A DNA stretch of 64,000 bases from Bog-756 sp963841885 (GCA_963841885.1 CAWJEK010000009.1:124001-188000); one strand, 5' to 3'. Shown: positions 18,987 to 28,910, numbered from the stretch's first letter. Notes: generated by a model from the sequence alone, not told the origin. A program made the numbers and translations.

Positions 18987-19853
18987 TCAGGTGGCGACGA
19001 TGAGGGACACGGCGAGGGCCACGACGATCCCGGTCACCAGCGGGACCGAGGCCACAGGTGGCCGCCCGGTCCCCGGCGGGAGGTCGCCGTCGGCCGCCCT
19101 GCCGCCGCTCGACACGCGCAGGGCGGCCCACAGCACGACGAGGCAGGCGGCCTCGGCCAGGATCCACGCCACCGTTCCGGCCACGACGGCCGTCCCGGAC
19201 ACCCCTCCGACACCGCCCAGCCAGCAGCCGGCACCCGGGAGGAGGGCCCGTCCGTGCCAGAGCGGGTCCGAGCAGTCCGGGTCGCCGGCGCGGAGGACGG
19301 CGAAGGCGGCCGCGCCGGCGACGACCCCCACCAGCGACCAGAGCGCCACCGGCCAGTGGTCGAGCCAGAGTCCGGCCACCGCTACGAGAACCAGGCCCGC
19401 CCCGGCGCCCACCGCTCCGACGGAGAGGGGCGTGCGGCTGCCGCCGTACTCGATGAGCGCGCCGGCGATGGTGGCGGCGGCCAGGACGCAGTACCCGGCG
19501 GTCAGGGCATTCCCGTGCCAGGCCCAGGCGACCAGCCCGAAGCTGACCGCGGTGGCCGCCTCGACCAGGGGATAGCGGACCGAGATGGGCTGGTGGCAGG
19601 TGTGGCACCGCCCGCGCAGGGCGAGCCACGACGCCACGGGGACGTTCTCCCACCACGCCAGCTGACGGTCGCAGGTGGGGCAGAAGGACCGGGGTCTGGA
19701 GACCGACAGGCCGAGGGGGGCCCGGTACACCACTACGTTGAGGAAGGAACCGACCAGGAGGCCGAACAGCGCGGCCAGGCCGATGACCAGCCATTCGAGG
19801 GTGCCGTGGGGGGCGCTCACCGGTGTGCGGGCGACGTCGGACACCCACGACAC
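18987..19853 (-). CDS. pilD: Prepilin peptidase (PilD-like) with atypical catalytic region
   Basis: Integral membrane prepilin peptidase/N-methyltransferase of about 288 residues and seven or eight hydrophobic segments. The N-terminal domain is classical: GSFLNVVVYR, SRPRSFCPTC, then RCHTCHQPIS and RYPLVE, with two CxxC pairs. In the A24 protease half the first catalytic Asp ('IDxxxxxLPD') is replaced by an IEYGGSRTPLS segment, and the usual GxGDxK motif reads GDPDCSDPLW. Activity is therefore uncertain. It is divergent from pilB across 411 bases. An inner GTG 11 codons downstream is an alternative start. Confidence 0.7.
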   Translation of the reverse strand: MSWVSDVARTPVSAPHGTLEWLVIGLAALFGLLVGSFLNVVVYRAPLGLSVSRPRSFCPTCDRQLAWWENVPVASWLALRGRCHTCHQPISVRYPLVEAATAVSFGLVAWAWHGNALTAGYCVLAAATIAGALIEYGGSRTPLSVGAVGAGAGLVLVAVAGLWLDHWPVALWSLVGVVAGAAAFAVLRAGDPDCSDPLWHGRALLPGAGCWLGGVGGVSGTAVVAGTVAWILAEAACLVVLWAALRVSSGGRAADGDLPPGTGRPPVASVPLVTGIVVALAVSLIVAT

Positions 19854-20264
19854 CGACCTCGGAGGGCGGGTGCCGGGCCGGCGGGATGGATGGTGGTGTG
19901 TCCCGCGGGGACCCCCATGGTGGAACCTCGTCAGCTCGCCGGGTGGAGGGCGTCACCTTAGCTCCATGACCTCCTACGACCGGGTGACCGCGTCTCCGGC
20001 GCGGGTCGGTCCGGTGGCCCGGAGGAGTCGGATCCGCACCTGTTCCGCAACCGTCCGGCAACGGTTGATCGGCAGGGGGGACCGTGGAATTGCATCGAAG
20101 GACGTGGGGGTCGCCCAGGCGTCGACGGGGGCGGGGTGGCCTCCGTGGGAACCACCCGAGCGGAGGGCGGGGTCCGGAGGCGATCCGACGGGCCGGCGCC
20201 CGGCGGACGGGCACGTCGGACAATCCCATTCAATCTCCGCCCCGAGTGTGCCGATGGGAGTGCC
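19854..20264. promoter_or_regulatory. 411-bp divergent control region between pilD and pilB
   Basis: No convincing gene lies here. It contains a perfect 7-base inverted repeat CAACCGT/ACGGTTG (20048-20054 and 20061-20067), which could be an operator, and a GGGAG ribosome site just before the pilB ATG. I see no clear c-di-GMP riboswitch. Confidence 0.4.
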
Positions 20265-22645
20265 ATGAGCGACGTGGAAGCCACGAGGTACATGGCGAGC
20301 GAACGCGAGATCGAGTTCGTCGACCTCGACACGTACGGTGTCGACCCGACCGCGGCGGCCATCCTGCCCGTCGACCTCTCGCGCCGCCTCCGCGTGGTCG
20401 CCGTCAAGCGCAAGTTCGGGACCCCCGTCGTGGCCATGGCCGATCCTGACGATCTGATGGCCGTCGACTCGATCCGGGCCTCCCTCGGCCGGGAGTTCAT
20501 CTCCGTCGTGGCGGCGCCCGAGCAGATCGACCACTACATCGAGTCGGCCTGGAGCACCGGCGGTCCGGTGGCCCCGGTGGCGACGTCACTGGGTGACCTG
20601 GCTGCGGAGATCGCCACCCCCGACGACGCCTTCGACCAGGCGTGGGCCGGCCTCGAGCAGGCGCCGACCGTCGTCCCGCCGCCTCTTCCTTCCATCGATC
20701 TCCCGACGTCGATCCCCGATTTCGGACCCCCGCCCGTCGATGTCACCCGGACCAACGGCCCGTCGGAGGCCCCGGCGGCCGAGGACCAGCTCGCCGACCT
20801 CGCACGCGCCCTCGAACAGGGCGTCGACACCGCACTCGCCCCGGAGCCGTCGGAGGTGCTCGACACCGAGGCGGACGCCGCCGATCTGGTGGCCGAGGCG
20901 GTGGCCAGCTACCACGACCAGAATCCGGAGGCCGCCCCTCCCGACGGCGAGCTCCTCGCCGCGTTCCCCCGTTGGCCAAGGCCCTCGTCGAGGGGGGGCG
21001 GGTGTCGGTCGATGCCATGAGCCTGGCACTCGAGGAGCACCACCTCACCGGGGCGAGCATCGCCCGCATCCTCACCAACCAGAAGCTGGTGACCGAAGCC
21101 GACCTGATGTGGGGCATGGCCCAGGAGATGGGCCTCCAGTTCGTCGACCTCGACACCGTGGGCGTCGACCCGTCGGTGGCCGGGGTCATCCCCGAGACGA
21201 CGGCCCGTCACCACAACGTGATCGTCATCGCCCTCGACGCCGGAGTGCCCGTGGTGGCGGCGTCGAACCCGACCGACGTCTTCGCCATGGACGACCTGCG
21301 GACGATCATCGGCACCAACTTCATCCTGGTCGTCGCCACCCGATCCCAGATCAGCGCCTACATCAACCGCTCGTTCTCGAGCGGCGACGCCGCCGACATG
21401 GCCATGGAGGCGTCGCTCGGCATCGAGGGGGGTGCCGGCGAGTCCGGCGTCGACGACATCCAGACCGCCACCGAGACGGCCCCGATCGTCCGGTACGTGA
21501 ACCTGCTCATCCTCCAGGCGCTCAACGAGCGGGCCTCCGACATCCACATCGAGCCCACCGAGACCGACCTGCGCATCCGGTACCGCATCGACGGCGTCCT
21601 GCACGACGTGTCGACCGGTCCGAAGGCCATCGCCGCGGCCGTCACCACCCGACTCAAGGTCATGGCCGACATGAACATCGCCGAGCACCGGGTACCCCAG
21701 GACGGCCGGATCTCGCTCAACGTCGGCGCCAAGGGCATCGACCTCCGTATGGCCACGCTGCCGACCATCTACGGCGAGAAGATCGTCATGCGGGTGCTCG
21801 ACAAGTCGAGTGTCGTTCTCGGGTTCGCCGAGCTGGGCTTCGATCCGGACATGCTCCGCTCCTACGAGGAGCTCTACACCAAGCCGTACGGCACCATCCT
21901 GGTCAGTGGGCCGACGGGCTCGGGAAAGTCGACGACCCTCTACACCACGCTGACCGCCCTCAACTCGCCGGAGAAGAACATCATCACCGTCGAGGACCCG
22001 GTCGAAGTGCCCCTGAAGGGCGTCAATCAGGTGCAGCTCAACGTGAAGGCCGGCCTCACCTTCGCCGGTGCCCTGCGGGCCATCCTGCGTTCCGACCCCG
22101 ACATCGTCCTGGTGGGTGAGATCCGCGACAAGGAGACGGCGTCGATCGCCATCGAGGCGGCCCTGACCGGCCACATGGTGCTCGCCACCCTCCACACCAA
22201 CAGCGCGGCGGCCACCCCGATGCGCCTCATCGAGATGGGCATCGAGCCCTTCCTGGTGACGTCCGCCCTCTCCGGGGTGGTAGCCCAACGACTCGCCCGC
22301 CGGCTCTGCATGCACTGCAAGGAGCCGTTCGAACCCACCGAGGCCGACATCTCCGCGGCGGGCTGGACGCTCGCCGAGGTGGAGGCGGCCGGGGTCCTCG
22401 GGATGGTGAACCGCTCCGTCGGATGCTCCGCCTGCTCCCAGACGGGCTACCGGGGCCGTCTCGCACTTGCCGAACTGATGCCTATGACCGAGGAGGTCGA
22501 GCGCATGATCATCGAAGGAGGCTCGGTGGAGGACATCCACCGGCTCGCCGTCAGCCAGGGCATGGTCGCCCTCCGCCAGGCCGGACTCCGGAAGGCCATC
22601 GACGGGGAGACCACGCTCGAAGAAGTGCTGCGGGTGGTCGCATGA
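20265..22645 (+). CDS. pilB: Type IV pilus assembly ATPase PilB with duplicated MshEN-type N-terminus; one frameshift
   Basis: Extension motor of the pilus. It opens with one half-MshEN segment (FVDLDTYGVDP, residues about 20-90), then an acidic Pro-rich linker, a complete MshEN domain (KALVEGGRVSVDAMSLALEE, FVDLDTVGVDP), then the GspE/PilB core: SDIHIEP, Walker A GPTGSGKSTTLY, Asp box TVEDPVE, Walker B LVGEIRDKET, LATLHTN, and a CxxC-CxxC zinc motif (CMHC and CSAC). MshEN binds c-di-GMP in MshE. A single shift near 20970 separates linker and second MshEN; alternatively two genes overlap there. The stop overlaps the pilT2 start (ATGA). Confidence 0.85.
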
Positions 22646-24261
22646 CCTCCGTCACGTCGAGTACGCGTCACCAGTGGAACAGTCGGCTGGCCTCGGCTCT
22701 GGTCGAGGCGGGCTACGAGACGTCCGCGGGCGTCCAGCCCCTGGTCGAGGAAGCCGACGCCACCGACCAGTCGCTCGGCTACCTGCTGATCAGCCGTGGT
22801 CGGGCCCTGGCCAGCGTCGTCGTCGGGACGCTGTCCCAGCTCGCCCAGCTGCCGGCCGTCGACCTGTCGGCCTTCACGCCGCAGCCCGAGGCCGCCGCTG
22901 CGCTGCCGGTCGAATTGGGTGTCGCGTTCGGTGCCATGGCGGTGCAGATCGACGGCCGTGCGCTCGTCGTCGCCTTCAGCGACCCGCCCGAACCCTCCGA
23001 GATCGACGACCTGGCCGGTCGGGTCGGCTACCGCATCCACCCGGTGCTGGCCGACCCGATGATCATCGCCCACCACCTCGGTACCGACGGCCCGCAGCCC
23101 GCGGCGGCTCCCGAAGCCGCTCCCCGGTCACGGGAGGCCGTGGTCGACGATCTCCTGGAGAAGGGGATCGATGCGGCGGGCAAGGACGATTCGGTGCCCC
23201 TGCACATCGACGACCTGCTCCGGTACGCGGTGTCCGTGGGCGCCTCGGATCTCCACCTCACGGCGGCCATGCCGGGGACCATCCGGCTCCATGGCGCGCT
23301 GCGCGGGATCGAAGGGTGCCCTCCTCTCGACAACGAGACCATCCGGGACATGGTCTTCGGCATCCTGCCCGGCTCACAGCGGGAGCGGTTCGAGGACGAG
23401 CACGAGCTCGACACCTCCCACACCATCCCCGGGGTGGGTCGGTTCCGGGTGAACGTCGCCCTGCAGCGGGGGACCATCACCGCGGCCCTCCGTCCGATCC
23501 CGCACGAGATGCCGGTGTTCTCCAGCCTCGGGCTCCCCGACTGCATCCGGGCGTTCACGGAGCTGCGGCGCGGCCTGGTCCTCGTCACCGGTCCCACCGG
23601 CTCGGGCAAGTCGACCACCCTGGCGTCGCTGATCGACATCATCAACCGGACCAAGCCGCTGCACATCGTCACCGTCGAGGACCCGATCGAGTTCCTCCAC
23701 GACCACAAGCGGTCGATCATCACCCAGCGGGAGATCGGGGAGGACACCGACTCCTTCGCCGAGGCGCTCCGCCGGGTGTTGCGTCAGGATCCGGACGTCA
23801 TCCTGGTCGGTGAGCTCCGCGACCTCGAGACGATCTCGATGGCCCTCACGGCCGCCGAGACCGGCCACCTCGTCTTCGGCACGCTCCACACCCAGGACGC
23901 GCCGCAGACCATCGACCGGATCATCGACGTGTTCCCGACCCAGCAGCAGGAGCAGATCCGGGTCATGCTGGCCTCGACGCTGGAGGGTGTGGTGACCCAG
24001 CAGCTCGTTCCCACCGCCGACGGCGCGGGACGGGCGCCGTGCGCCGAGGTGCTCGTGTGCACGTCGGCGGTGCGCAACCTGATCCGCCAGGCCAAGACCC
24101 ACCAGATCTACTCCCTCATGCAGGTGGGTGCCTCGTTCGGTATGCAGACCATGGACCAGGGGCTGGCCGCTCTGGTCAAGAGCGGGATCATCTCCGAGTC
24201 CATCGCCTACGACCGGTCCTCCAACGAGGAGGACCTCCGCAACCACCTCCATCACGCATGA
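22642..24261 (+). CDS. pilT: PilT-type ATPase with N-terminal MshEN-like domain (second copy)
   Basis: A 539-residue intact motor ATPase. Residues about 10-150 form an MshEN-like region (SRLASALVEAGYETSAGVQP, SLGYLLISRGRALASVVVGTL, PAVDLSAF). The PilT core follows from about residue 195: DLHLTAAMPG, Walker A TGPTGSGKSTTLA, TVEDPIEFLH, Walker B ILVGELRDLET, HLVFGTLHT and DVFPTQQQEQIR. PilT proteins are usually near 350 residues, so the extension of about 190 is unusual. ATG overlaps the pilB stop, implying coupled production of the antagonistic motors. The N-terminal domain could tune retraction by c-di-GMP; this is inferred from the fold. Confidence 0.85.
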   Translation: MTSVTSSTRHQWNSRLASALVEAGYETSAGVQPLVEEADATDQSLGYLLISRGRALASVVVGTLSQLAQLPAVDLSAFTPQPEAAAALPVELGVAFGAMAVQIDGRALVVAFSDPPEPSEIDDLAGRVGYRIHPVLADPMIIAHHLGTDGPQPAAAPEAAPRSREAVVDDLLEKGIDAAGKDDSVPLHIDDLLRYAVSVGASDLHLTAAMPGTIRLHGALRGIEGCPPLDNETIRDMVFGILPGSQRERFEDEHELDTSHTIPGVGRFRVNVALQRGTITAALRPIPHEMPVFSSLGLPDCIRAFTELRRGLVLVTGPTGSGKSTTLASLIDIINRTKPLHIVTVEDPIEFLHDHKRSIITQREIGEDTDSFAEALRRVLRQDPDVILVGELRDLETISMALTAAETGHLVFGTLHTQDAPQTIDRIIDVFPTQQQEQIRVMLASTLEGVVTQQLVPTADGAGRAPCAEVLVCTSAVRNLIRQAKTHQIYSLMQVGASFGMQTMDQGLAALVKSGIISESIAYDRSSNEEDLRNHLHHA

Positions 24262-24289
24262 GGACCACTGACCGAGGAATCGGGGAACC

Positions 24290-25523
24290 GTGTCACTGAC
24301 ATTCGACTACAAGGTCCGGGACAAGTCGGGCGACCTCGTCGAGGGACAGCTCGACGGCGACAGCATGGCCCTCGTGGTCCGGCGCCTGCGCGAGATGGGG
24401 TACATGCCCATCTCGGTCACGCCCAAGTCGGTGGTCAGTCTGAACACCGAGATCAAGATCCCGGGGATCACCGGCCGGATCAAGCTGCGGGAGGTCGCCG
24501 TCATGACCCGCCAGCTGTCCACCATGGTGGACTCGGGTCTGTCGGTCGTCCGCTCGCTCGGGATCCTGGCCAACCAGGTGGAGAACCCGGAGCTGGCGCG
24601 GATCCTCAACGAGGTGCGGACGGACCTCGAGCACGGCTCGTCGTTGTCCGTGGCCTGTGCCAAGCACCCGAAGGCATTCTCCAAGCTGTACTGCACGCTG
24701 ATCCAGGCGGGTGAGGTGGGCGGAAATCTGGACGAGGTGCTGACCGGAGCTGTCCGAGACGATCGAGAAGCAGGCGGCGCTGAACAAGACGATCAAGTCG
24801 GCGATGACCTATCCGTCGGTCGTGCTGTCGGTGATGCTCGTCATCTTCTCGGCGATGATCATCTTCATCGTCCCCGTGTTCCAGAACCTCTTCAAGAGCC
24901 TGGGAGGGAAGCTCCCCCTGCCGACGCAGCTCCTGATCGACGTCTCGAACATCATGACGAGCGTCTGGGTGCTCGCCGTCATCGCCGGGGTCGTCGTCGT
25001 GATCGTCGCCGTCCGGAAGTGGATCTCCACCGAGAGCGGCCGGCGGATCTGGGACAAGCTGATGCTGAAGCCGCCGATCTTCGGCGAGCTGTTCCACAAG
25101 GTCGCGCTGGCCCGCGTGACCAACACGCTCGGCTCGCTCATCAGTTCCGGCGTCCCGATCCTCGAGGCGCTCGACATCAGTGCCGAGACCGTGGGCAACG
25201 TGACGATCGGCGACGTCCTCTTGGAGGCCAAGGCCGGCGTGCGGGAGGGCCGCCCGCTGGCCGACCCCCTGCGGGAACACGAGAACGTGATCCCGACGCT
25301 GATGGTCCAGATGATCGAGGTCGGTGAGCAGACCGGTGAGCTCGACGGCATGCTCAAGAAGGTCGCCGGCTTCTACGACCAGGAGGTCGAGATGACGGTC
25401 AACAACCTGACCGCCCTGCTCGAGCCCCTTCTGACCGTGGTCATGGGAATCGGTGTCGGCATGATGGTCATCTCCCTCTACCTCCCGATGTTCGACTACA
25501 TCAAGCTCGTCCCCTCGTCCTGA
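24290..25523 (+). CDS. pilC: Type IV pilus platform protein PilC; one frameshift
   Basis: Inner-membrane platform (GspF/PilC family) on which the motors act. Two T2SSF domains are visible: the first with MTRQLSTMVDSGLSVVRSL and LIQAGEVGGNLDEVL, the second with VTNTLGSLISSGVPILEAL and IEVGEQTGELDGML, with hydrophobic segments near residues 175-245 and at the C-terminus. A one-base shift near 24746 (after DEVLTG) separates them; correcting it restores a normal protein of about 410 residues. The GTG start lies 29 bases after pilT2 with a weak GGGGAA site. It belongs to the pilB-pilT2-pilC operon. Confidence 0.85.
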
Positions 25524-25635
25524 TCCCCATGGTCTCCTCTGTCGGGACCGGGCGACCGGACGGGTCGGCCTACCGGGGTGACGGGCCCGGGAGTGGCTGC
25601 TCAAGTCGGCGGTGGGACCTGACGATTGGAATGAC

Positions 25636-26466
25636 ATGAGTTCGATGAAGGCGGAAATCGTCGAGGAGCGGGCGTCGCGTACCGCAGCCGGTGACCGGGC
25701 CGACGGTGGCGTCGCCTCCGGTGCCCGGACGGTGCGGGTGCTCGCATGGAGCGGCCCCGAAGGCTGGAGGAGCCGTCACCCCCGACTGGTGGCGGCGTCC
25801 CGCGGCCCGCGGGGGGAATCCGATGCGGGCTTCAGCCTGATCGAGCTGATGGTGGTGCTCCTGATCATGGCCATCCTCCTGGCGATCGCCATCCCCACCT
25901 TCCTCGGGACCACGGGAGCGGCCGACGACCGTTCGGCCCAGTCGGACCTGATCACCGCGTTCACCGACGCCAAGACGCAGTACCAGAACTGGGGCCAGAC
26001 CTACGGCACCAGCCCCACCGCCCTCGCCACCGCCCTCGAGGGGGCGCAACTGGACCTCGACTTCGTGGCCGGTACGGCGGGTAACAACTATGTCACCGGG
26101 GGAAGTTCCGGCTCGGAGTCGAAGGTATCCGTGGCCGTGTCCACCGACGGTAACGGCGCGGTGCTGGCGGCGTTCTCCGTTCCGGGTAACTGCTTCTACG
26201 TGGTGGACAACACGCAGGCGATTACCGGGGCGGTCGCGGCCACGTATCCGTATGTCAATCCGAGTGCCCCGACGACACCGGTCACGACGACCAGGCGGTC
26301 GATCTCCGGTGCCATCGGCCTCCCGACCTCGGCGGGAACGTCGTATGTCACGGTCTCCGGCGATCTCGACAAGAACGACTGCAACGCCAACACGCCCATG
26401 GCATCGGGCTCCCAGGCGACGGCCGTCTATCAGATCGCGGGATTCGCGCCGGCCGTGGACAACTGA
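25636..26466 (+). CDS. Type IV pilin-like protein with long leader
   Basis: A prepilin with cleavage signature DAG|FSLIELMVV and a hydrophobic helix ending PTFLG, followed by a Thr/Ser-rich globular part with two Cys residues (GNCFYVVD and NDCNANT) that could form the pilin disulfide. The hydrophobic helix is almost identical to that of the next gene, so both probably enter the same fibre. From the ATG at 25636 the leader is 65 residues, far longer than usual; internal GTG codons would shorten it to about 35. It may be a minor pilin. It follows pilC by 112 bases. Confidence 0.75.
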   Translation: MSSMKAEIVEERASRTAAGDRADGGVASGARTVRVLAWSGPEGWRSRHPRLVAASRGPRGESDAGFSLIELMVVLLIMAILLAIAIPTFLGTTGAADDRSAQSDLITAFTDAKTQYQNWGQTYGTSPTALATALEGAQLDLDFVAGTAGNNYVTGGSSGSESKVSVAVSTDGNGAVLAAFSVPGNCFYVVDNTQAITGAVAATYPYVNPSAPTTPVTTTRRSISGAIGLPTSAGTSYVTVSGDLDKNDCNANTPMASGSQATAVYQIAGFAPAVDN

Positions 26467-26813
26467 CCGAGCGTTCCGCCGCCCCGTCGGGGGAATGTCG
26501 ACCCAGGCCACGACGAAATAGAGCTGCTCCCGTTTAGCAACCAGATCGGCTCCCATATTGCAACCGAAGCCTCTATGCGTGAGCCACTTGACCGGCTGTC
26601 CCGGGTCGTCAGGCGCTCCCATCCGGGTCATGTACGGCGGCACGCACGTGACCCCGCTCACGCCGGACAGCTGGCGGAATGCTGGTTCGGTTGCTGTTTG
26701 GGAAGATGCACCTTTTTCTCTCAAGTTGCCGCGGGACCCGGACGATGCAGGTATCGGGAGTCGATCACGACGACCGTCCATAGATGCGGTACATATCGAA
26801 AGAGGAGAACACA
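26467..26813 (+). promoter_or_regulatory. 347-bp lower-GC leader region of the major pilin gene
   Basis: No gene is supported here. The stretch is visibly AT-richer than its surroundings and has several short T-runs near 26690-26725, fitting a strong promoter and untranslated leader for a highly expressed pilin. I could not fix one -35/-10 pair. The ribosome site AAAGAGGAG (26799-26807) closes it. Confidence 0.4.
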
Positions 26814-27437
26814 ATGCTTTCATCGGTTATGCAGCGCCTGAATGACAGGCGTGACGCGGCTGCCGACCTGGGAGAGGATGCGGGCTTCACCCTCATCGAA
26901 CTCATGGTCGTGCTGCTCATCCTGGCCATCCTGCTCGCCATCGCCATTCCCACCTTCCTCGGTGTGACCGGTGGTGCCAACGACCGGGCCGCCCAGTCCA
27001 ACCTCAACACCGCCCTGACCACGGCCAAGGCCGCGGCCGCCAACAACAGCCAGACCTACACGGGGATCACCGTGACCGGCGCCACGAGCTCGTTCCAGGC
27101 GAACGAGCCCAGCATCAGCTGGCAGACCGGTTCGGTGTCCACGCAGGGCCCGGTGTCGGCCTACGTGACCAATGACGGCAACGGCGTCATCCTGGCGACG
27201 TGGTCGAAGAACAACGGCGGTACGTGCTTCTACGCCGTCGACAACCAGGCGGCCGTGACGGTCAACGCCCTCGACCTGGCCTGGGCCACCGGTGGTCCCA
27301 ACCCGGCTCCCACCGCCGCCGGTACGTACTACGGCGAGGCTCAGAAGCAGACCACCTGCAACGCGGACGCTGCGGTGCCGACCCTGGACAACGCTGCACC
27401 CAACCAGTGGGTGCTCCAGAGCAGCCTGCTGAAGTAG
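26814..27437 (+). CDS. pilA: Major type IV pilin PilA
   Basis: A 207-residue prepilin. The 24-residue charged leader ends GEDAG, and cleavage would leave FTLIELMVVLLILAILLAIA with the conserved Glu at position 5 of the mature protein. The C-terminal domain has one Cys in GGTCFYAVD and one in QTTCNAD, the likely disulfide loop. The AAAGAGGAG ribosome site, close to ideal, lies 6 bases before ATG, and a 13-bp hairpin terminator follows the stop, both fitting high expression. I take it as the structural subunit of the fibre. It needs the prepilin peptidase encoded at 19-20 kb, whose active site looks altered. Confidence 0.85.
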   Translation: MLSSVMQRLNDRRDAAADLGEDAGFTLIELMVVLLILAILLAIAIPTFLGVTGGANDRAAQSNLNTALTTAKAAAANNSQTYTGITVTGATSSFQANEPSISWQTGSVSTQGPVSAYVTNDGNGVILATWSKNNGGTCFYAVDNQAAVTVNALDLAWATGGPNPAPTAAGTYYGEAQKQTTCNADAAVPTLDNAAPNQWVLQSSLLK

Positions 27438-27490
27438 TAGCAGTCACCGGACGGGGCGATCGACCCTGATCGTCCCGGCCACCAGCGTCG

Positions 27491-27521
27491 ACGGTGCCCC
27501 CTCCCCGTGAGGGGGCACCGT
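27491..27521. terminator. Strong hairpin terminator after pilA
   Basis: Perfect 13-base arms ACGGTGCCCCCTC (27491-27503) and GAGGGGGCACCGT (27509-27521) with a 5-base loop. It separates pilA from the convergent carboxylase gene and can act in both directions. Confidence 0.75.
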
Positions 27522-27542
27522 CGCGCCCGGCCCCGGGCGGAC

Positions 27543-28904
27543 CTACAGGGGCCCGACGGTGTGCTTCCGTCCGGGCAGGGACTCTCGCCGGGACGCCAGC
27601 AGATCGAGGGAGTCGGCGACCACCCGCCGGGTGTCGGCCGGGTCGATGACGGCGTCCACGAAGCCCCGCTCGGCGGCCTGGTACGGGGTGAGGAACCGCT
27701 CGGTGTAGGCCTCCTGGAGGGCGGGACGGTCCTCGGGCTCCACCCGGCGGTACAGGATCTGCACGGCTCCCTCGGCTCCCATGACGGCTATCTCCGCACC
27801 GGGCCACGCGAAACAGAGGTCGTTCCCCAGTCCCTTCGAGTCCATGACGATGTAGGCGCCGCCGAAGGCCTTGCGCAGGATCACGCAGATCCGGGGGACC
27901 GTCGCCTCCGCGTAGGCGAAGGCGAGCTCGGCCCCGTGGCGGATCATGCCCCGCCATTCGAGGCCCTTGCCGGGTAGGAACCCCGGCGTGTCGACCAGGG
28001 TGACGAGGGGCACGTTGAACGCGTCGCAGAAGCGGACGAAGCGCGCCCCCTTCTGGCTGGCGGCGATGTCGAGCGTGCCGGCCAGGGCCTGGGACTGGTT
28101 CGCCACGAACCCGACGCTCCGGCCGCCGATCCGGCCGAGGGCGGTCACCAGCTGGGGTGACCAGCGCGGCCACAGCTCGGTCACCTCACCCCCGTCGGCC
28201 AACGCCGCCGCCACTCTCCTGACGTCGTAGGAGCTCGTCGCGCGGTCCGGGATCACCGACGTCAGCCCGGTGTCGCCGGGCTCCTCCCCGGGGTCGGCAC
28301 GGGGTGGCAGCTCGTCGGTGTGGGCGGGCAGCAGACCGAGGATGTGGGCCACGTGCTCCAGGCCCTCCTCGGTGGAGGCCACCTCGACGGCGCACAGTCC
28401 GCTGGAGCGGGCGTGGATGGCGCTTCCGCCCAACTGGTGCACGCCGATGCGGATGCCGGTGAACTCCTCGACCATGGCCGGCCCCGAGACGTAGGCGTAG
28501 GCCTCCGGGGTCATGAGGACGAGGTCGGCCAACCCGAGCAGCAGGGCCGGGCCGGAGAGGGCCGGCCCGGTCACCACCACCAGGACCGGCACGACACCGG
28601 AGCAGGCGGCGACGGCGCGGGCGGCCCGGCCCCAGCCGTGGAGCGAGGCCACGCCCCCCGACACGTCGGCTCCGCTCGAGGAGAGCACCAGCACGAAGGG
28701 CAGCCGCAGCGAACGGGCAACGGAGGCGGCCTGGGCGAGCGTGTCGCCGTCGTCGAGGGAGAGCGCGCCCCGGCGGATGTCGGAGATCGAGCGCACCACC
28801 ATGGCGGGACGCCCACCGAGGTCCTCGACCCCGGCATCCACGTTTCCGGGAACCCGGCGCCGCAGCCTCGGCACATCCGGAGCGAGCGGGACGTTCAGGG
28901 TCAC
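27543..28904 (-). CDS. Acyl-CoA carboxylase carboxyltransferase (beta) subunit
   Basis: Transfers carboxyl from carboxybiotin to an acyl-CoA such as acetyl- or propionyl-CoA. The crotonase-like carboxyltransferase fold is clear, with an N-terminal oxyanion region (SSSGADVSGGVASLHGWGR) and C-terminal part (VDTPGFLPG, GAEIAVMGAEGAV, FVDAVIDPADTR). At 453 residues it is shorter than typical PccB/AccD proteins (about 510-550), mainly at the N-terminus. The GTG at 28904 is chosen because TACCAT lies six bases upstream; GTG at 28943 would add 13 residues. No biotin-carboxylase subunit is nearby. Confidence 0.85.
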   Translation of the reverse strand: MTLNVPLAPDVPRLRRRVPGNVDAGVEDLGGRPAMVVRSISDIRRGALSLDDGDTLAQAASVARSLRLPFVLVLSSSGADVSGGVASLHGWGRAARAVAACSGVVPVLVVVTGPALSGPALLLGLADLVLMTPEAYAYVSGPAMVEEFTGIRIGVHQLGGSAIHARSSGLCAVEVASTEEGLEHVAHILGLLPAHTDELPPRADPGEEPGDTGLTSVIPDRATSSYDVRRVAAALADGGEVTELWPRWSPQLVTALGRIGGRSVGFVANQSQALAGTLDIAASQKGARFVRFCDAFNVPLVTLVDTPGFLPGKGLEWRGMIRHGAELAFAYAEATVPRICVILRKAFGGAYIVMDSKGLGNDLCFAWPGAEIAVMGAEGAVQILYRRVEPEDRPALQEAYTERFLTPYQAAERGFVDAVIDPADTRRVVADSLDLLASRRESLPGRKHTVGPL

Positions 28905-28910
28905 CCGACC

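Noticed and set aside
19854..20264. c-di-GMP riboswitch before pilB
   Set aside because: Considered because of the MshEN domains, but no GEMM-like core could be recognised.
20909..22540. 543-codon open frame antisense to pilB
   Set aside because: Complement of the conserved PilB core; rich in His, Gly and Asp as typical for antisense frames.
24740..24760. Programmed ribosomal frameshift in pilC
   Set aside because: No slippery heptamer or downstream structure is evident, and many other genes show similar shifts, so sequence error is simpler.
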